Source: Pseudomonadota bacterium (GTDB lineage Bacteria; Pseudomonadota; Gammaproteobacteria; Steroidobacterales; Woeseiaceae). From it: a stretch of 64,000 nucleotides of DNA. Numbering within the stretch: position 1 is the stretch's first letter; each line of letters starts with the position of its first letter. The stretch lies in assembly GCA_022572185.1 (NCBI GenBank), contig JACZWL010000007.1, positions 1-64,000 of the forward strand, read 5' to 3'. The notes under the pieces are model-generated. The model made no database searches, was not told the origin of the DNA, and saw nothing but the letters and a program-made list of their open reading frames with translations. Positions 42,538 to 51,251 of the stretch are shown here, piece after piece. The translations under genes and the position numbers were made by a program.

Positions 42538-43488
42538 ATGCCCGACTACCTGCTCTCGGCCCGGCGTGTACGCAAGCAAAAGTTTGATGCGGAACCCGGG
42601 CGGACGCGATTTCTCAAAGTCCCCACCAACCGGCTGCCGACACCTGCTCACGCCATCGAACAGGCCTCATGGGTCGATGCTGTCATGGCTGAAGGCCACA
42701 CTCACACGAATCACAGCACCGGAAATGACTGTGGCGACATCGCAGTTCTCGTACATGGCTACAGCAATGATGCGAAAAGCATTATGTGGCGCCATCGCCG
42801 ACTCAAAGCTGATCTCGCAGACGCTGGATTCAAGGGAGTGCTCGTTAGTTTCGACTGGCCAAGCGATGATCGTGCGCTTAATTATCTTGAAGACCGTAGC
42901 GACGCAAAGATCACTGCGCTTCGGCTGGTAGATGACTGCATCAGCCTGCTTGCCTCGGCACAGTTTCGCGGCTGTGAATACAATGTCCATGTCATCGCAC
43001 ATTCGACCGGCGCCTATATCGTCAGGGAAGGCTTCGACGATGCGGATGACAGGCCTGGAATTGCGGCCACCAACTGGACCGTGTCACAAGTTTGTTTTGT
43101 GGGTGCCGACGTGTCGAGCCGATCGATGTCGGCATCCGATTCCAAATCGAGTTCGATCTACCGCCACTGCACCCGGCTTACGAACTATCAGAACCCCTAT
43201 GACTCGGTACTCAAACTGTCGAACATCAAGCGGGTTGGTGTTGCGCCGAGGGTCGGTCGAATCGGGCTCCCGCCCGATCATCTGGACAAGGCCGTCAACG
43301 TGAACTGCGGCGCATACTTCGCCGGCAAGGACAGGAAGAAAGCGAGCTTTATCGGAACCTACAACCATTCCTGGTATTTCGGCGACAAAGTGTTTGCCCG
43401 AGATCTCGCCGCCACGCTCACGGGCGATGTTGACCGATTTTTCATACCGGGACGGCACAGGGACGAACACGGTGCACTGCACCTGTAG
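42538..43488 (+). CDS. Alpha/beta hydrolase (DUF900-like)
   Basis: A 316-residue protein with an alpha/beta-hydrolase core: oxyanion region IAVLVHGYSND, VLVSFDWPSDDRALNYLEDR, and nucleophile elbow VHVIAHSTGAYIV (Ser in AHSTG). A His in NHSWYFGDKVF could complete the triad. This resembles the DUF900 hydrolases, whose substrates are unknown. No signal peptide. It starts 31 bases after the methyltransferase-like gene, at ATG 42538, with a poor ribosome site. Confidence 0.85.
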   Translation: MPDYLLSARRVRKQKFDAEPGRTRFLKVPTNRLPTPAHAIEQASWVDAVMAEGHTHTNHSTGNDCGDIAVLVHGYSNDAKSIMWRHRRLKADLADAGFKGVLVSFDWPSDDRALNYLEDRSDAKITALRLVDDCISLLASAQFRGCEYNVHVIAHSTGAYIVREGFDDADDRPGIAATNWTVSQVCFVGADVSSRSMSASDSKSSSIYRHCTRLTNYQNPYDSVLKLSNIKRVGVAPRVGRIGLPPDHLDKAVNVNCGAYFAGKDRKKASFIGTYNHSWYFGDKVFARDLAATLTGDVDRFFIPGRHRDEHGALHL

Positions 43489-43604
43489 GGAACGGGCATA
43501 ATGCAATGTCGCCGGTTTCCGGTATTGTGTGAACCGGCGCATGGATTTGGCACACCGAATGTCACAAAGTAACGATCAGTCGAGAGGGTAACCGCCAGAC
43601 CAAG

Positions 43605-44384
43605 ATGCTCATTACGCCAAACAGAAACGATCTGAACAAGATCGTCATTTTGAATCCGAAGGGAGGTTGCGGGAAAACGACGCTCGCAACGAACCTGGCC
43701 AGTTACTACGCGGCCCGCGGCGGCCCGGTCCCGGCCGTTATGGATTGCGACCAGCAGGGCTCGACGATGAGGTGGCTCGAGAAACGCCCCTGCTCGCGGC
43801 CTCCGATACACGGCATTGCTGCCTACAAGAACAGCATGCAGGCGACTCGCAGCTGGCAGCTCAGGGTGCCCAATGAGACGACCAGTCTCATTGTCGATTC
43901 TGCGGCCAGCCTGAGCCACGATGATTTACGCGAAATAACGCGCGACGCGACCAGCATACTGGTACCGGTATTGCCGTCTGCTATCGATATTCACGCTGCG
44001 TCGCACTGCATCGCCGACCTCCTGCTCGTCGCAAAAATCGATCGGCGCGACCGCAAGCTGGCGGTCGTGGCAAATCGTACGCGTCGGAACACCAAGAGCT
44101 TCGAGAAGCTCATGAGTTTCCTCGATACGCTGGGGATTCCAGTCATTGCGGTAATGCGGGATAGTCAGAATTTCGTACATGCCGCTGAAGAGGGCATCGG
44201 AGTTTGCGACATGCCGCTTCACCGGGCCAAGCAAGATATCGAACAACTCGAACTCATCATCAAGTGGCTGGATGATTGGGAAAACCGGCGTCATCACGCA
44301 ATGCCGACGGGGACATACCCCGAGCCGAATGCAGCAAACGTCACGGTATTACACAAGTCGCAATTCGGATCCAGCAGCAATTAG
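43605..44384 (+). CDS. Orphan ParA/MinD-family ATPase
   Basis: A 259-residue protein with the deviant Walker A motif ILNPKGGCGKTTLATNLASYYA, MDCDQQGSTMRWLEKR (motif A'), and LIVDSAASLSHDDL (Walker B region). ParA-type ATPases position DNA or protein cargo. No parB or parS is adjacent, so a role in chromosome partition is not supported; orphan ParAs often position protein complexes. Its stop codon TAG lies inside the right-hand 35-base repeat, so the repeat supplies the gene's last bases. Confidence 0.9.
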   Translation: MLITPNRNDLNKIVILNPKGGCGKTTLATNLASYYAARGGPVPAVMDCDQQGSTMRWLEKRPCSRPPIHGIAAYKNSMQATRSWQLRVPNETTSLIVDSAASLSHDDLREITRDATSILVPVLPSAIDIHAASHCIADLLLVAKIDRRDRKLAVVANRTRRNTKSFEKLMSFLDTLGIPVIAVMRDSQNFVHAAEEGIGVCDMPLHRAKQDIEQLELIIKWLDDWENRRHHAMPTGTYPEPNAANVTVLHKSQFGSSSN

Positions 44385-44416
44385 TGGTCCAACAAGATCA
44401 TATTGATAGACCACTA
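44382..44416. repeat. Right copy of the 35-base palindromic repeat
   Basis: Reverse-complement match (32 of 35) to 40377-40411. It overlaps the parA stop codon and lies between the convergent parA-like and threonine dehydratase genes, where it could also form a bidirectional terminator hairpin. Confidence 0.85.
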
Positions 44417-44427
44417 GCCCGAACGTT

Positions 44428-45423
44428 TCACCAAAGATCGTCGATCTTGGTCGAGGGCTCATTCTGAATCGCCGAGAATAAACCCGGGTCGACGTTGCCA
44501 CCGGTCAACACTGCGACCATCGTCTTGTCTTTGCAGTCTATTTTTCCCGTCAATACGGCCGCGAGCGCAGCGGCCCCGCCAGGCTCAACGACGAGTTTCA
44601 GGTGGCGGAACGCAAAACGCATTGCCGCTTTTACTTCTTCGTCACTGACGACGAGACCTTCACCGGCCAGTTTTTGAATTATGGCAAACGTCATTTCGCC
44701 AGGGGTTTCCGCCTGTAACGCATCGCAGATGGAACGCGCCGTTTTCGGATTCGAGCGGCGTACGCCTTCGCGTAAGGACCGGGCCGTGTCGTCAAACTGT
44801 TCCGGCTCGACCGTGTGAACGGACGTTGCCGGTGATAGCGCCTTTATGGCGATAGCCGAACCCGAACTCAACCCTCCTCCCCCACAGCAGAGAAGAACCT
44901 GGTCGGGCGAAAGACCGAGCTCGCGGCACTGCTCGATGATTTCGAGACCGACCGTACCCTGGCCGGCAATGATGTCCTTGTGATCATAGGACGGCACGAC
45001 TGCGGCGCCACGTTCTGCGGCGACCTGCCGGGCGATTGCCTCGCGATCACCACCGTACCGGTCGTACAGAACGACCTCTCCGCCAAACCGTTTGGTTCGT
45101 TCTATTTTTACTTTCGGGGCGTCCTCGGGCATGACGATAATCGTTTTGATGCCAAGCAGGCTACCGGCCCTGGCCACCCCCTGTGCATGGTTGCCCGAAG
45201 ACCATGCCACTACCCCTTTGCTTGCTTGCTCGGGAGACAGCTGACTCATGAAGTTGTAGGCACCACGAATCTTGAAAGTGCCGGTTACCTGCAAGCACTC
45301 GGGCTTCAACAAAACTGTGCCGCCGGCGATCTCGTTAAGTTCGGCCGACCGGAGGAGCGGTGTTCTGACTGAAACTTGCGACAGGCGTTTCGCCGCAGCC
45401 TGAATATCGCTGAGTTCGATCAT
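44428..45423 (-). CDS. PLP-dependent threonine/serine dehydratase
   Basis: A 331-residue fold-type II PLP enzyme. The PLP-binding Lys51 lies in VTGTFKIRGA; other signatures are WSSGNHAQGVA, IIAGQGTVGLEI, CGGGGLSSG (phosphate loop) and VLTGGNVDP. It lacks the C-terminal ACT-like regulatory domain of biosynthetic IlvA, so it is of the catabolic or serine-racemase-like type, converting threonine or serine to 2-oxo acids. The ATG at 45423 overlaps the phhB stop (ATGA), meaning coupled expression. Confidence 0.93.
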   Translation of the reverse strand: MIELSDIQAAAKRLSQVSVRTPLLRSAELNEIAGGTVLLKPECLQVTGTFKIRGAYNFMSQLSPEQASKGVVAWSSGNHAQGVARAGSLLGIKTIIVMPEDAPKVKIERTKRFGGEVVLYDRYGGDREAIARQVAAERGAAVVPSYDHKDIIAGQGTVGLEIIEQCRELGLSPDQVLLCCGGGGLSSGSAIAIKALSPATSVHTVEPEQFDDTARSLREGVRRSNPKTARSICDALQAETPGEMTFAIIQKLAGEGLVVSDEEVKAAMRFAFRHLKLVVEPGGAAALAAVLTGKIDCKDKTMVAVLTGGNVDPGLFSAIQNEPSTKIDDLW

Positions 45424-45758
45424 TGGGCCGCCAGACGATCGATCTTGGCGGCGCAAATGAAATCGTTGTCCGACAGCCCGTTTATTGCCGTCGTCGTATA
45501 TCGCACGAGACAACTTCCGTATTTGACGATCATTTCCGGGTGGTGTCCCTCGGTGCTTGCAACCCAGGCAACGGCGTTGGTGAAAGCGATCGTCCTGCTG
45601 AAACCCGGAAATTGAAATTCACGGCTGATGTGCTGGCCGGATTCGGCAAGCTCCCAGTCCGGGTGCAATGCCGACATCAGCTCGCCAGCCTGATCCGCAG
45701 TCAAAGGCTCGACACCGCCTTCGCAAGGCCGGCATTTGCGCTCAACAAGGTCTGCCAT
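45420..45758 (-). CDS. phhB: 4a-hydroxytetrahydrobiopterin dehydratase (PCD)
   Basis: A 112-residue enzyme that regenerates the pterin cofactor used by phenylalanine hydroxylase. The family motif is present as FTNAVAWVASTEGHHPEM with the paired His of the active site, followed by VRYTTTAINGLSDNDFICAAKID. The N-terminal CRPCEGGVEPL is usual for bacterial PhhB. phhA is not in this window. It is co-translated with the threonine/serine dehydratase, giving a small amino-acid catabolism unit. Confidence 0.94.
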   Translation of the reverse strand: MADLVERKCRPCEGGVEPLTADQAGELMSALHPDWELAESGQHISREFQFPGFSRTIAFTNAVAWVASTEGHHPEMIVKYGSCLVRYTTTAINGLSDNDFICAAKIDRLAAQ

Positions 45759-45818
45759 AAATTATCGCCGTGTGTCCATCTGAAAGGAGATTCATACCAT
45801 AAATCCAGTCAGGCGAAC

Positions 45819-45850
45819 AAAAAAGGGCCGGTCTCGGAGAGACCGGCCAA
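45819..45850 (-). terminator. Rho-independent terminator of the OmpA-like gene
   Basis: On the minus strand, GGCCGGTCTC and GAGACCGGCC (45826-45835 and 45839-45848) form a perfect 10-base stem with a 3-base loop, followed by a run of Ts. It lies about 40 bases after the ompA-like stop codon and before phhB. Confidence 0.9.
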
Positions 45851-45890
45851 AGGGTGACTCACAGACGAGTCTTTTGGGGACTGGTTTTGC

Positions 45891-46616
45891 CTAGTCGGGG
45901 TTGGACGCGAATGACGGCGTCTCTTCGACAAACAGCGTCAGGCTGACTTTGCGCTCAAGCGCGAAGCTGTCGGGATTGTCGTCTGCTGCCGGTGATTCAC
46001 CGTGTGCAGCAAGCTTGATGCGTGACTCGGCAACGCCGTTGGATACCAGGACGTCCCGCACGTATTCTGCCCTCTGCGCGGAGAGCCTGTGGTTGTAGTC
46101 GGCGTCACCCCGCTCGTCCGCAAATCCGTCAAGCTGGACATAGATGTCAGGCATTGTTGAAAGATTTGCCGCGAGTTCCCGCAGCTTCGTGTCCGTCGTA
46201 ATGCCGAGCACGTGTTCGTCGGTACGGAACAACAGGTCCATTTCAATGCCGGCCTGCATCAGAGTGAGCAGTTCAGGTCTCGCAACCGCCTGCATACGCT
46301 GCAAATCGGCGCCCAGGGAGTCGATGTCACTGTTCAGCGCAGCGACGCTTTTTTCCAGTGCCGTAATCTTCTTTCTGGAGCTGACCAGTGAATCGGACAG
46401 CGTCGTTACCGTCGTGTTTTTCTTGTGGAACTCATCGCCCAACTTCGCGCCGACAGCTGCGCCGACAATGAACCCAACCGGGCCGCCCGCGACAGCACCA
46501 ATTATTCCACCGACGCCGAGTCCGATGCTTTCCCTCTTGGATGTGGTGCCCTCGGCCAGGGCCGGCGTCGCAATCAGGCAGGCAAGAATAGCAATAGCAA
46601 GATTTCTGTTACGCAT
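45891..46616 (-). CDS. OmpA-family protein with glycine-zipper segment
   Basis: A 241-residue exported protein. Signal peptide MRNRNLAIAILACLIATPALA, then a glycine-zipper helix (GLGVGGIIGAVAGGPVGFIVGAAVGAKLG), a coiled coil (SLVSSRKKITALEKSVAALNSDIDSLGADL) and a C-terminal peptidoglycan-binding OmpA domain (VQLDGFADERGDADYNHRLSAQRAEYVRDVLVSNGV and AAHGESPAADD). It anchors the outer membrane to the cell wall. ATG 46616 is chosen because GGAGG sits eight bases upstream; an ATG six bases earlier is too close to it. Confidence 0.93.
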   Translation of the reverse strand: MRNRNLAIAILACLIATPALAEGTTSKRESIGLGVGGIIGAVAGGPVGFIVGAAVGAKLGDEFHKKNTTVTTLSDSLVSSRKKITALEKSVAALNSDIDSLGADLQRMQAVARPELLTLMQAGIEMDLLFRTDEHVLGITTDTKLRELAANLSTMPDIYVQLDGFADERGDADYNHRLSAQRAEYVRDVLVSNGVAESRIKLAAHGESPAADDNPDSFALERKVSLTLFVEETPSFASNPD

Positions 46617-46995
46617 TGTCATTTCCTCCATGTGTCGGGCCACCCCTGTGGCCGCCAACAGAGTCAATTACAAGGCATAAATGGGGGCGTACGCAGTCTG
46701 TGGAATGGCAGGATGCCGATCAATTGTGGCGAATTGTGTTTTGCACAGAAAATACACTGGCGCAATCGCTCGAAAACGTGCATTTATATGCAGAACCATT
46801 TCCGTTGGTCGCTTAACAACCAGTGGTGTCCGTTCGAAATGACCGCTTTCGCTGCGGTCATTCAACCACGCTGATATTCAACGCTGTGATGAGCAGCAAT
46901 CGGCCAGGAGCGGCCAGTGCAGCCTCAGAATATACGTGACGGCCAAGCCTAACAGTTGAATTGCCTGGCGGATTGCGAGGATGCTTCCGGACGCA
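46617..46995. other. Intergenic region without recognisable genes
   Basis: No credible reading frame. Contains the ompA-like promoter at the left and a short GGCC-rich palindrome near 46900. Composition is lower in GC than the flanking core genes. Confidence 0.4.
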
Positions 46996-47973
46996 CTAGT
47001 GCTCTGGTAGCACTTCGGTGAGCCAGTGTAGAACGTTCAAAACGAACTGTGCGTTCTGCGGCGCCTCGGGGTGGTTCATGCCCATGGGTCCTTCCTCATC
47101 CACCTGTGCCGTGAACATTGCAGCTTCACCGAAAGCTGCTACCCGACCGGCTCCGAAACGCACCGTTGCCCCTTGCAGCATTCCGTCGGCCCGAATGCGG
47201 GGCACCTTGTCGGTCAGGTCTAGGAAGGGATCCCAATGCAGCACGAGCGTGGTGTTCGGGGGGATGATCAACAACGGATCACCGGTGATGTCTCCGGCAA
47301 AGCGAAAAGCTTGACCTCCGAACGTCAACACAAAATCGATCTGCTCCGCCAAGCCCCGACCTCGCGTGATCGGGTGATCCTGGAGTGAGCCGATCTCGCG
47401 GCGGAACTGCAGTCGCTCCGTGGATCCGTTATAGAAGAGGAGGCCAAACCGTTCGGCGAGTCCGGCAGCTGCTGCGGGCCACGGCTGATGATCCGCGATC
47501 AAGAGCAGGGCGCCTCCCGCTCTGACCCACGTGACGATCACCTCGATTTCGTCGTCCGCAAACGCAGAAGGATTCGGAAGGCTCCAGGCATCGATATTTG
47601 CCTCAGCAAGCGCATTGGCGATCACCAAAACCTGCGCGTCTGCAAGCGCTGCAGGATGGAATGGAGACCGAAGCGACCTCACGACGTAGCCATCGCGGCG
47701 AAGCAATTCGGCAAACGGACCATAGCGACCGGGGATCGTCACCTGCCGGTGCGCGTCATCGTAATCAGTCGTTGGCCCTAAGGTATGAAAGTTGTGGTGG
47801 CCCTCGTCGATCAACACAATTGGACCGCCGCCTCGGCGATAGGCTGGGGCGCCGACCGTCGGCTCGAAGTCAAGCACGGTGTGTTGCTGGCCTTGGACGG
47901 ACCCCGCCAGCACGGGGAAGAGGAAGAGGACGAAGACGAAGGCGATGGGACGAAGAGGAATCACCTTAGGCAT
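46996..47973 (-). CDS. Exported DUF4350-type protein
   Basis: A 325-residue protein with a signal peptide (about 1-29, ending VQGQ). The body has IVLIDEGHHNFHTL, FAELLRRDGYVVRSL, VLVIANALAE, IEVIVTWVRAGGALLLIADHQPWPAAAAGLAERFG and GRVAAFGEAAMFTAQ, the pattern of the glutamine-amidotransferase-like DUF4350 fold, where the enzyme residues are not conserved. Likely a periplasmic binding or sensing protein; function unknown. Isolated gene on the minus strand. Confidence 0.82.
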   Translation of the reverse strand: MPKVIPLRPIAFVFVLFLFPVLAGSVQGQQHTVLDFEPTVGAPAYRRGGGPIVLIDEGHHNFHTLGPTTDYDDAHRQVTIPGRYGPFAELLRRDGYVVRSLRSPFHPAALADAQVLVIANALAEANIDAWSLPNPSAFADDEIEVIVTWVRAGGALLLIADHQPWPAAAAGLAERFGLLFYNGSTERLQFRREIGSLQDHPITRGRGLAEQIDFVLTFGGQAFRFAGDITGDPLLIIPPNTTLVLHWDPFLDLTDKVPRIRADGMLQGATVRFGAGRVAAFGEAAMFTAQVDEEGPMGMNHPEAPQNAQFVLNVLHWLTEVLPEH

Positions 47974-48079
47974 GACGAGGACTCATTACTGCAAGCAACT
48001 TGGTTCTGAGTATAGCCTTTGAATTGCCGTAACTGCGATGTCCGGTTTGGGTCATCTGGTCGAAGCAGCCGGATCACTG

Positions 48080-48475
48080 TTAAGAGGCTGGTTTGTGGAA
48101 TTCGATCACATTTCCATCGGGGTCGCGGACGAAAAAGAACATGGCGCCTTCAAATTCAACCGATTCGGTGATAGCTATGTCATGACTATCGAGTTGACGC
48201 TTAACTGCTTCTACGTCGGTTATCTCTAGCGCGATGTGAGTGAAGCCTGTGTGTTTCGCTGGCTCATCCATCAACACGTTGGTCGGAGACGCATCTGACG
48301 ACGCGTTGAGAATGAAATTGATGTTGACTCCGGACGGATGTTCCACGATCGCGACTGGTTCAGGGCCCATCGGCCCCCCTAAAAATTCGAAACCCAGCTT
48401 CTCATAGAACGCACGAGCAAGGGCAAGGTCTCTGACGCGCAGACCTACGTGATTGATCCGAGTGATTTGTTTCAC
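48080..48475 (-). CDS. VOC-family (glyoxalase/dioxygenase superfamily) protein
   Basis: A 131-residue protein with the paired beta-alpha-beta-beta-beta VOC fold: INHVGLRVRDLALARAFYEKLGFEFLGG at the start and TGFTHIALEITDVEAVKRQLDSHDI in the second half, ending MFFVRDPDGNVIEFHKP. The His in NHVG and the Glu in VIEFH are the usual metal ligands. The specific reaction cannot be told; lactoylglutathione lyase-like or antibiotic-resistance-like members share this pattern. Confidence 0.93.
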   Translation of the reverse strand: MKQITRINHVGLRVRDLALARAFYEKLGFEFLGGPMGPEPVAIVEHPSGVNINFILNASSDASPTNVLMDEPAKHTGFTHIALEITDVEAVKRQLDSHDIAITESVEFEGAMFFFVRDPDGNVIEFHKPAS

Positions 48476-48779
48476 GACGACTCCTTGATTTCGATCTGAT
48501 TCTCATTTTGACAATCGTATCAGCGTATTGCCAACGTCTGTTTCGGGTGGCTTTCTGCCTGTCGAAATTCTATCACCTGACCGGCACCCGCCAGTCAGTT
48601 CCGATGAAGCCTGTCTGTACGGTCGAGTCCTCACACAGCCGGCCAAGGACGGCCCATATCCGACATCTGCTTTACAGAGACTTTTCCGGTAAAGCGATCT
48701 ATTTTCGAGCTTTGATATACTGTCACTCCTGTTAGTACATTACCTGTTTGGCAGCAACCTGGGGCGTTGTGGTGGAACT
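48476..48779. other. Intergenic region before the TPR gene
   Basis: No gene seen. A TATACT hexamer at 48716-48721 could be the -10 box of the downstream TPR gene, but no -35 was found at the right distance. Confidence 0.35.
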
Positions 48780-49313
48780 ATGGCCGACCCTCTGAATGTG
48801 AAAATAAATAATGCGCGTGTTGCGAGGCACGAAGCGAGACTCGACGATGCGTATGAGGAATATGAAAATGCAGTCTCGCTCTGCCGAAGGGACGGGAAGA
48901 CAGGGAAGTTGATCGTAGCGTTGAAGGGATTGGCCCAGATTGAAAGAGATCGGGGAAATTCGGACACCGCATTGCCGTGTTACTTGGAAGCGGTGAACGT
49001 AGCTCGCGAGTTGGATGACGCACTGGTTCTTGCGCACACAATCAGGCACTTAGCCGACCTCTATCAAGATATCGGCAATTTGGACTCAGCTGAATCATGT
49101 TACATAGAGGCGCTAGCGATTTATCGCGCAGATTCGCGAACGAGTCCACTTGACCTGGCGAATGCGATACGACCGATGGCGCTATTGATGGAGAAATTCT
49201 CGCGAATCAACGATGCGAGAAAACTCTGGGAGGAAGCTGGTCGGCTGTATACCACGGCAGCGGTCGATGAAGGCATCGGAGAATGTCAACGGGCACTCAA
49301 ACGATGTATGTGA
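48780..49313 (+). CDS. Small TPR-repeat protein
   Basis: A 177-residue soluble protein made almost entirely of TPR units: EARLDDAYEEYENAVSLCRRDG, SDTALPCYLEAVNVARELDDALVLAHTIRHLADLYQDIGNLDSAESCYIEALAIYR. No signal peptide. It would bind a peptide partner; which one cannot be told. The base composition and neighbours (short, unrelated genes) suggest an accessory region. Confidence 0.85.
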   Translation: MADPLNVKINNARVARHEARLDDAYEEYENAVSLCRRDGKTGKLIVALKGLAQIERDRGNSDTALPCYLEAVNVARELDDALVLAHTIRHLADLYQDIGNLDSAESCYIEALAIYRADSRTSPLDLANAIRPMALLMEKFSRINDARKLWEEAGRLYTTAAVDEGIGECQRALKRCM

Positions 49314-49364
49314 CGGACAATTGCTGATTAACAAATCGCTGCAGCGGCGGCGAGGTGATCTAAC

Positions 49365-49904
49365 ATGTACAGGGCGCTGATTGGTTGCTTGTTGATTGTG
49401 AGTTTCGGAGTATCAAGTGATGCCCAAGAACAGGAGGCTACCGATCCCTGGGAACTAGTGAGGCTCTTTGAAGGCAGCTGGACTGGCAGCGCGGAGGGTC
49501 GATTTGGAAGCAGTACAGTCGAGCGCACATACGGTTTCATCTTGGATGACGCATATCTCCACGAGGAGAATATTTCGACGTATCCGCCACAGGATTTTAA
49601 TCCAGACGGTGAGGTCCATGAGCACTGGAGTTTCTTCAGTTATGATCGCGCACAGCGGGTTTTGGTGTTAAGGCAATTCCACGACGAACATATCGTCAAT
49701 CACTTCGTGCTGAACACTGGCCTAACAGCTGAGGGCGTCATAGTCTTCGATAGCGAGAGTATGGAGAATTATCAGCAAGATTGGAGGGCGCGTGAGAAAT
49801 ACCGCATCATGTCCAAAGATGAGTTCATTGAAGAGTTTTATCTTGCTCCGCCTGGACAGGACTTTGAGCTCTATATAACCACTCATCTTGAGCGGACTGA
49901 CTGA
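49365..49904 (+). CDS. Exported beta-barrel-like protein of unknown function
   Basis: A 179-residue protein with a signal peptide (about 1-20, ending SDAQ). The mature part, LFEGSWTGSAEGRFGSSTVERTYGFILDDAYLHEE, and later RVLVLRQFHDEHIVNHFVL, resembles small lipocalin- or nitrobindin-like (DUF1579-type) beta barrels that begin with a G-x-W motif. No ligand can be assigned. It lies 51 bases after the TPR gene. Confidence 0.75.
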   Translation: MYRALIGCLLIVSFGVSSDAQEQEATDPWELVRLFEGSWTGSAEGRFGSSTVERTYGFILDDAYLHEENISTYPPQDFNPDGEVHEHWSFFSYDRAQRVLVLRQFHDEHIVNHFVLNTGLTAEGVIVFDSESMENYQQDWRAREKYRIMSKDEFIEEFYLAPPGQDFELYITTHLERTD

Positions 49905-50001
49905 GCGAATGCCTTAAAAGAAGCTTTCGTATATCTAGATCCGCACAAATAGTCGACATTTCGGGCAACTAATCAGCCTTTAAGCAGGCCATCCTCCGGC
50001 C

Positions 50002-50121
50002 ATGCTCACCGAAATCTACATCGAAGCCCTGCTGGTTGATGAGGAGCTGGCTGATCAGGTTTGGAAGGCGTGGAATGCTGGAGAGATTGATGGCCGGTTG
50101 CTATATCACGATTCGGCATAA
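50002..50121 (+). CDS. Very short ORF, possible gene remnant
   Basis: A 39-residue reading frame beginning MLTEIYIEALLVDEELADQV and ending LLYHDSA. The N-terminal pattern looks like a small conserved gammaproteobacterial protein known to me as hypothetical; normal members seem longer, so this may be a truncated copy. No good ribosome site. Confidence 0.45.
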   Translation: MLTEIYIEALLVDEELADQVWKAWNAGEIDGRLLYHDSA

Positions 50122-50204
50122 CGAGCGAACGAAGTGATATTTCCTCATGCGATTTCGCGATCGTAAGATTTGCTTCTCGCAATAAACAACCCAGGAGAAT
50201 ATCG

Positions 50205-50699
50205 ATGTCTGCGACCGAAGAATTCCTAGCGAACAACGAAAGCTACGCAGAGAATTTCACAAAAGGCGGTAAACCCATGCCGCCGGCCAAGAAAGTCTCC
50301 ATCGTCGCCTGCATGGACGCCCGTATCGAGACTGGGCGTTTGCTGGGGTTGGAAGAAGGCGATGCTCACGTGATCCGCAACGCAGGCGGCGTAGTCACCG
50401 ACGATGTAATACGCTCACTGGCTATATCGCAGCGGCTCTTAGGCACCCAGGAGATCATACTGATTCACCACACCGACTGCGGCATGCTGACCTTTAGAGA
50501 TGACGAAGTGAAAGCTCAGATCGAGGCCGATACCGGCTTACGCCCACCATTCGCTCTGGAAGCGTTCTCGGATCCGGAAGACGATGTTCGTCAGTCCATC
50601 AGGCGAATCCAGGCGAGTCCGTTCGTGCCGCACAAGGACGAAATCCGCGGATTTGTCTATGACGTTGAGACTGGCCGTCTAAACGAGGTCAGCGTCTGA
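50205..50699 (+). CDS. Beta-class carbonic anhydrase
   Basis: A 164-residue zinc enzyme that interconverts CO2 and bicarbonate. Zinc ligands are Cys36 in VACMDAR (with the Asp-Arg dyad D38/R40), His89 and Cys92 in IHHTDCGM; VIRNAGGVVTDDVIRSLAISQRLLGT is also diagnostic. This is the small (about 160-residue) clade of beta-carbonic anhydrases. ATG 50205 follows an AGGAG. Its 3' end overlaps that of the convergent membrane protein by 21 bases. Confidence 0.95.
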   Translation: MSATEEFLANNESYAENFTKGGKPMPPAKKVSIVACMDARIETGRLLGLEEGDAHVIRNAGGVVTDDVIRSLAISQRLLGTQEIILIHHTDCGMLTFRDDEVKAQIEADTGLRPPFALEAFSDPEDDVRQSIRRIQASPFVPHKDEIRGFVYDVETGRLNEVSV

Positions 50700-51146
50700 T
50701 GACTGTTGCTGCCCATACAAACGCTTCTTCAGGCGGAGTACGTAATATCCAAACGCCATAAAATACGCTACAGCAAAAAAACTGTACCCGTAGGAAAAGA
50801 CGTTGAGGACCTCGTGGCTTCTGACCCATAATATATATGCATGAAGTATTACCGAACCATCGAGATGAAAAATAAGCAACCCGTAAATAATCTTATCGAA
50901 TAAATTCTGGAAGGGTATTTTATTGGCGTAAATGATTAGTCCTATACCAGCATATCCTCCAATTATGACCACCAGCCAGTCAACCTCAAAAGGAATTTTA
51001 GCAATTGGGAAGTCGTAAATAAGGCGGAGGATATGAATCACAGTACCGCCTATGTAAGGCAGCAAGGCGACGCGGGCGAATGTCTTGAAATAAAATGAAC
51101 TCATAGACTGTCTGAATAGTTGAAGGTCCGTCTCTTTACCGGCCAA
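50679..51146 (-). CDS. Small membrane protein of unknown function
   Basis: A 155-residue protein with four likely transmembrane segments (about 21-43, 54-74, 85-105, 118-140: WLVVIIGGYAGIGLIIY, IIYGLLIFHLDGSVILHAYIL, FFAVAYFMAFGYYVL). The DNA is visibly AT-rich compared with the rest of the window, a sign of transfer. No family recognised. It overlaps the carbonic anhydrase gene tail to tail. Confidence 0.7.
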   Translation of the reverse strand: MAGKETDLQLFRQSMSSFYFKTFARVALLPYIGGTVIHILRLIYDFPIAKIPFEVDWLVVIIGGYAGIGLIIYANKIPFQNLFDKIIYGLLIFHLDGSVILHAYILWVRSHEVLNVFSYGYSFFAVAYFMAFGYYVLRLKKRLYGQQQSSDADLV

Positions 51147-51251
51147 GTTCAGTCTTCAATAATGTGAATACTATCAAGGAGTATCTCAAAAGGCGTGAGA
51201 TGCAGGTGAAACCGCCTGTATGGCCTGGATGCTGATTGCTATGCTCTTCTG

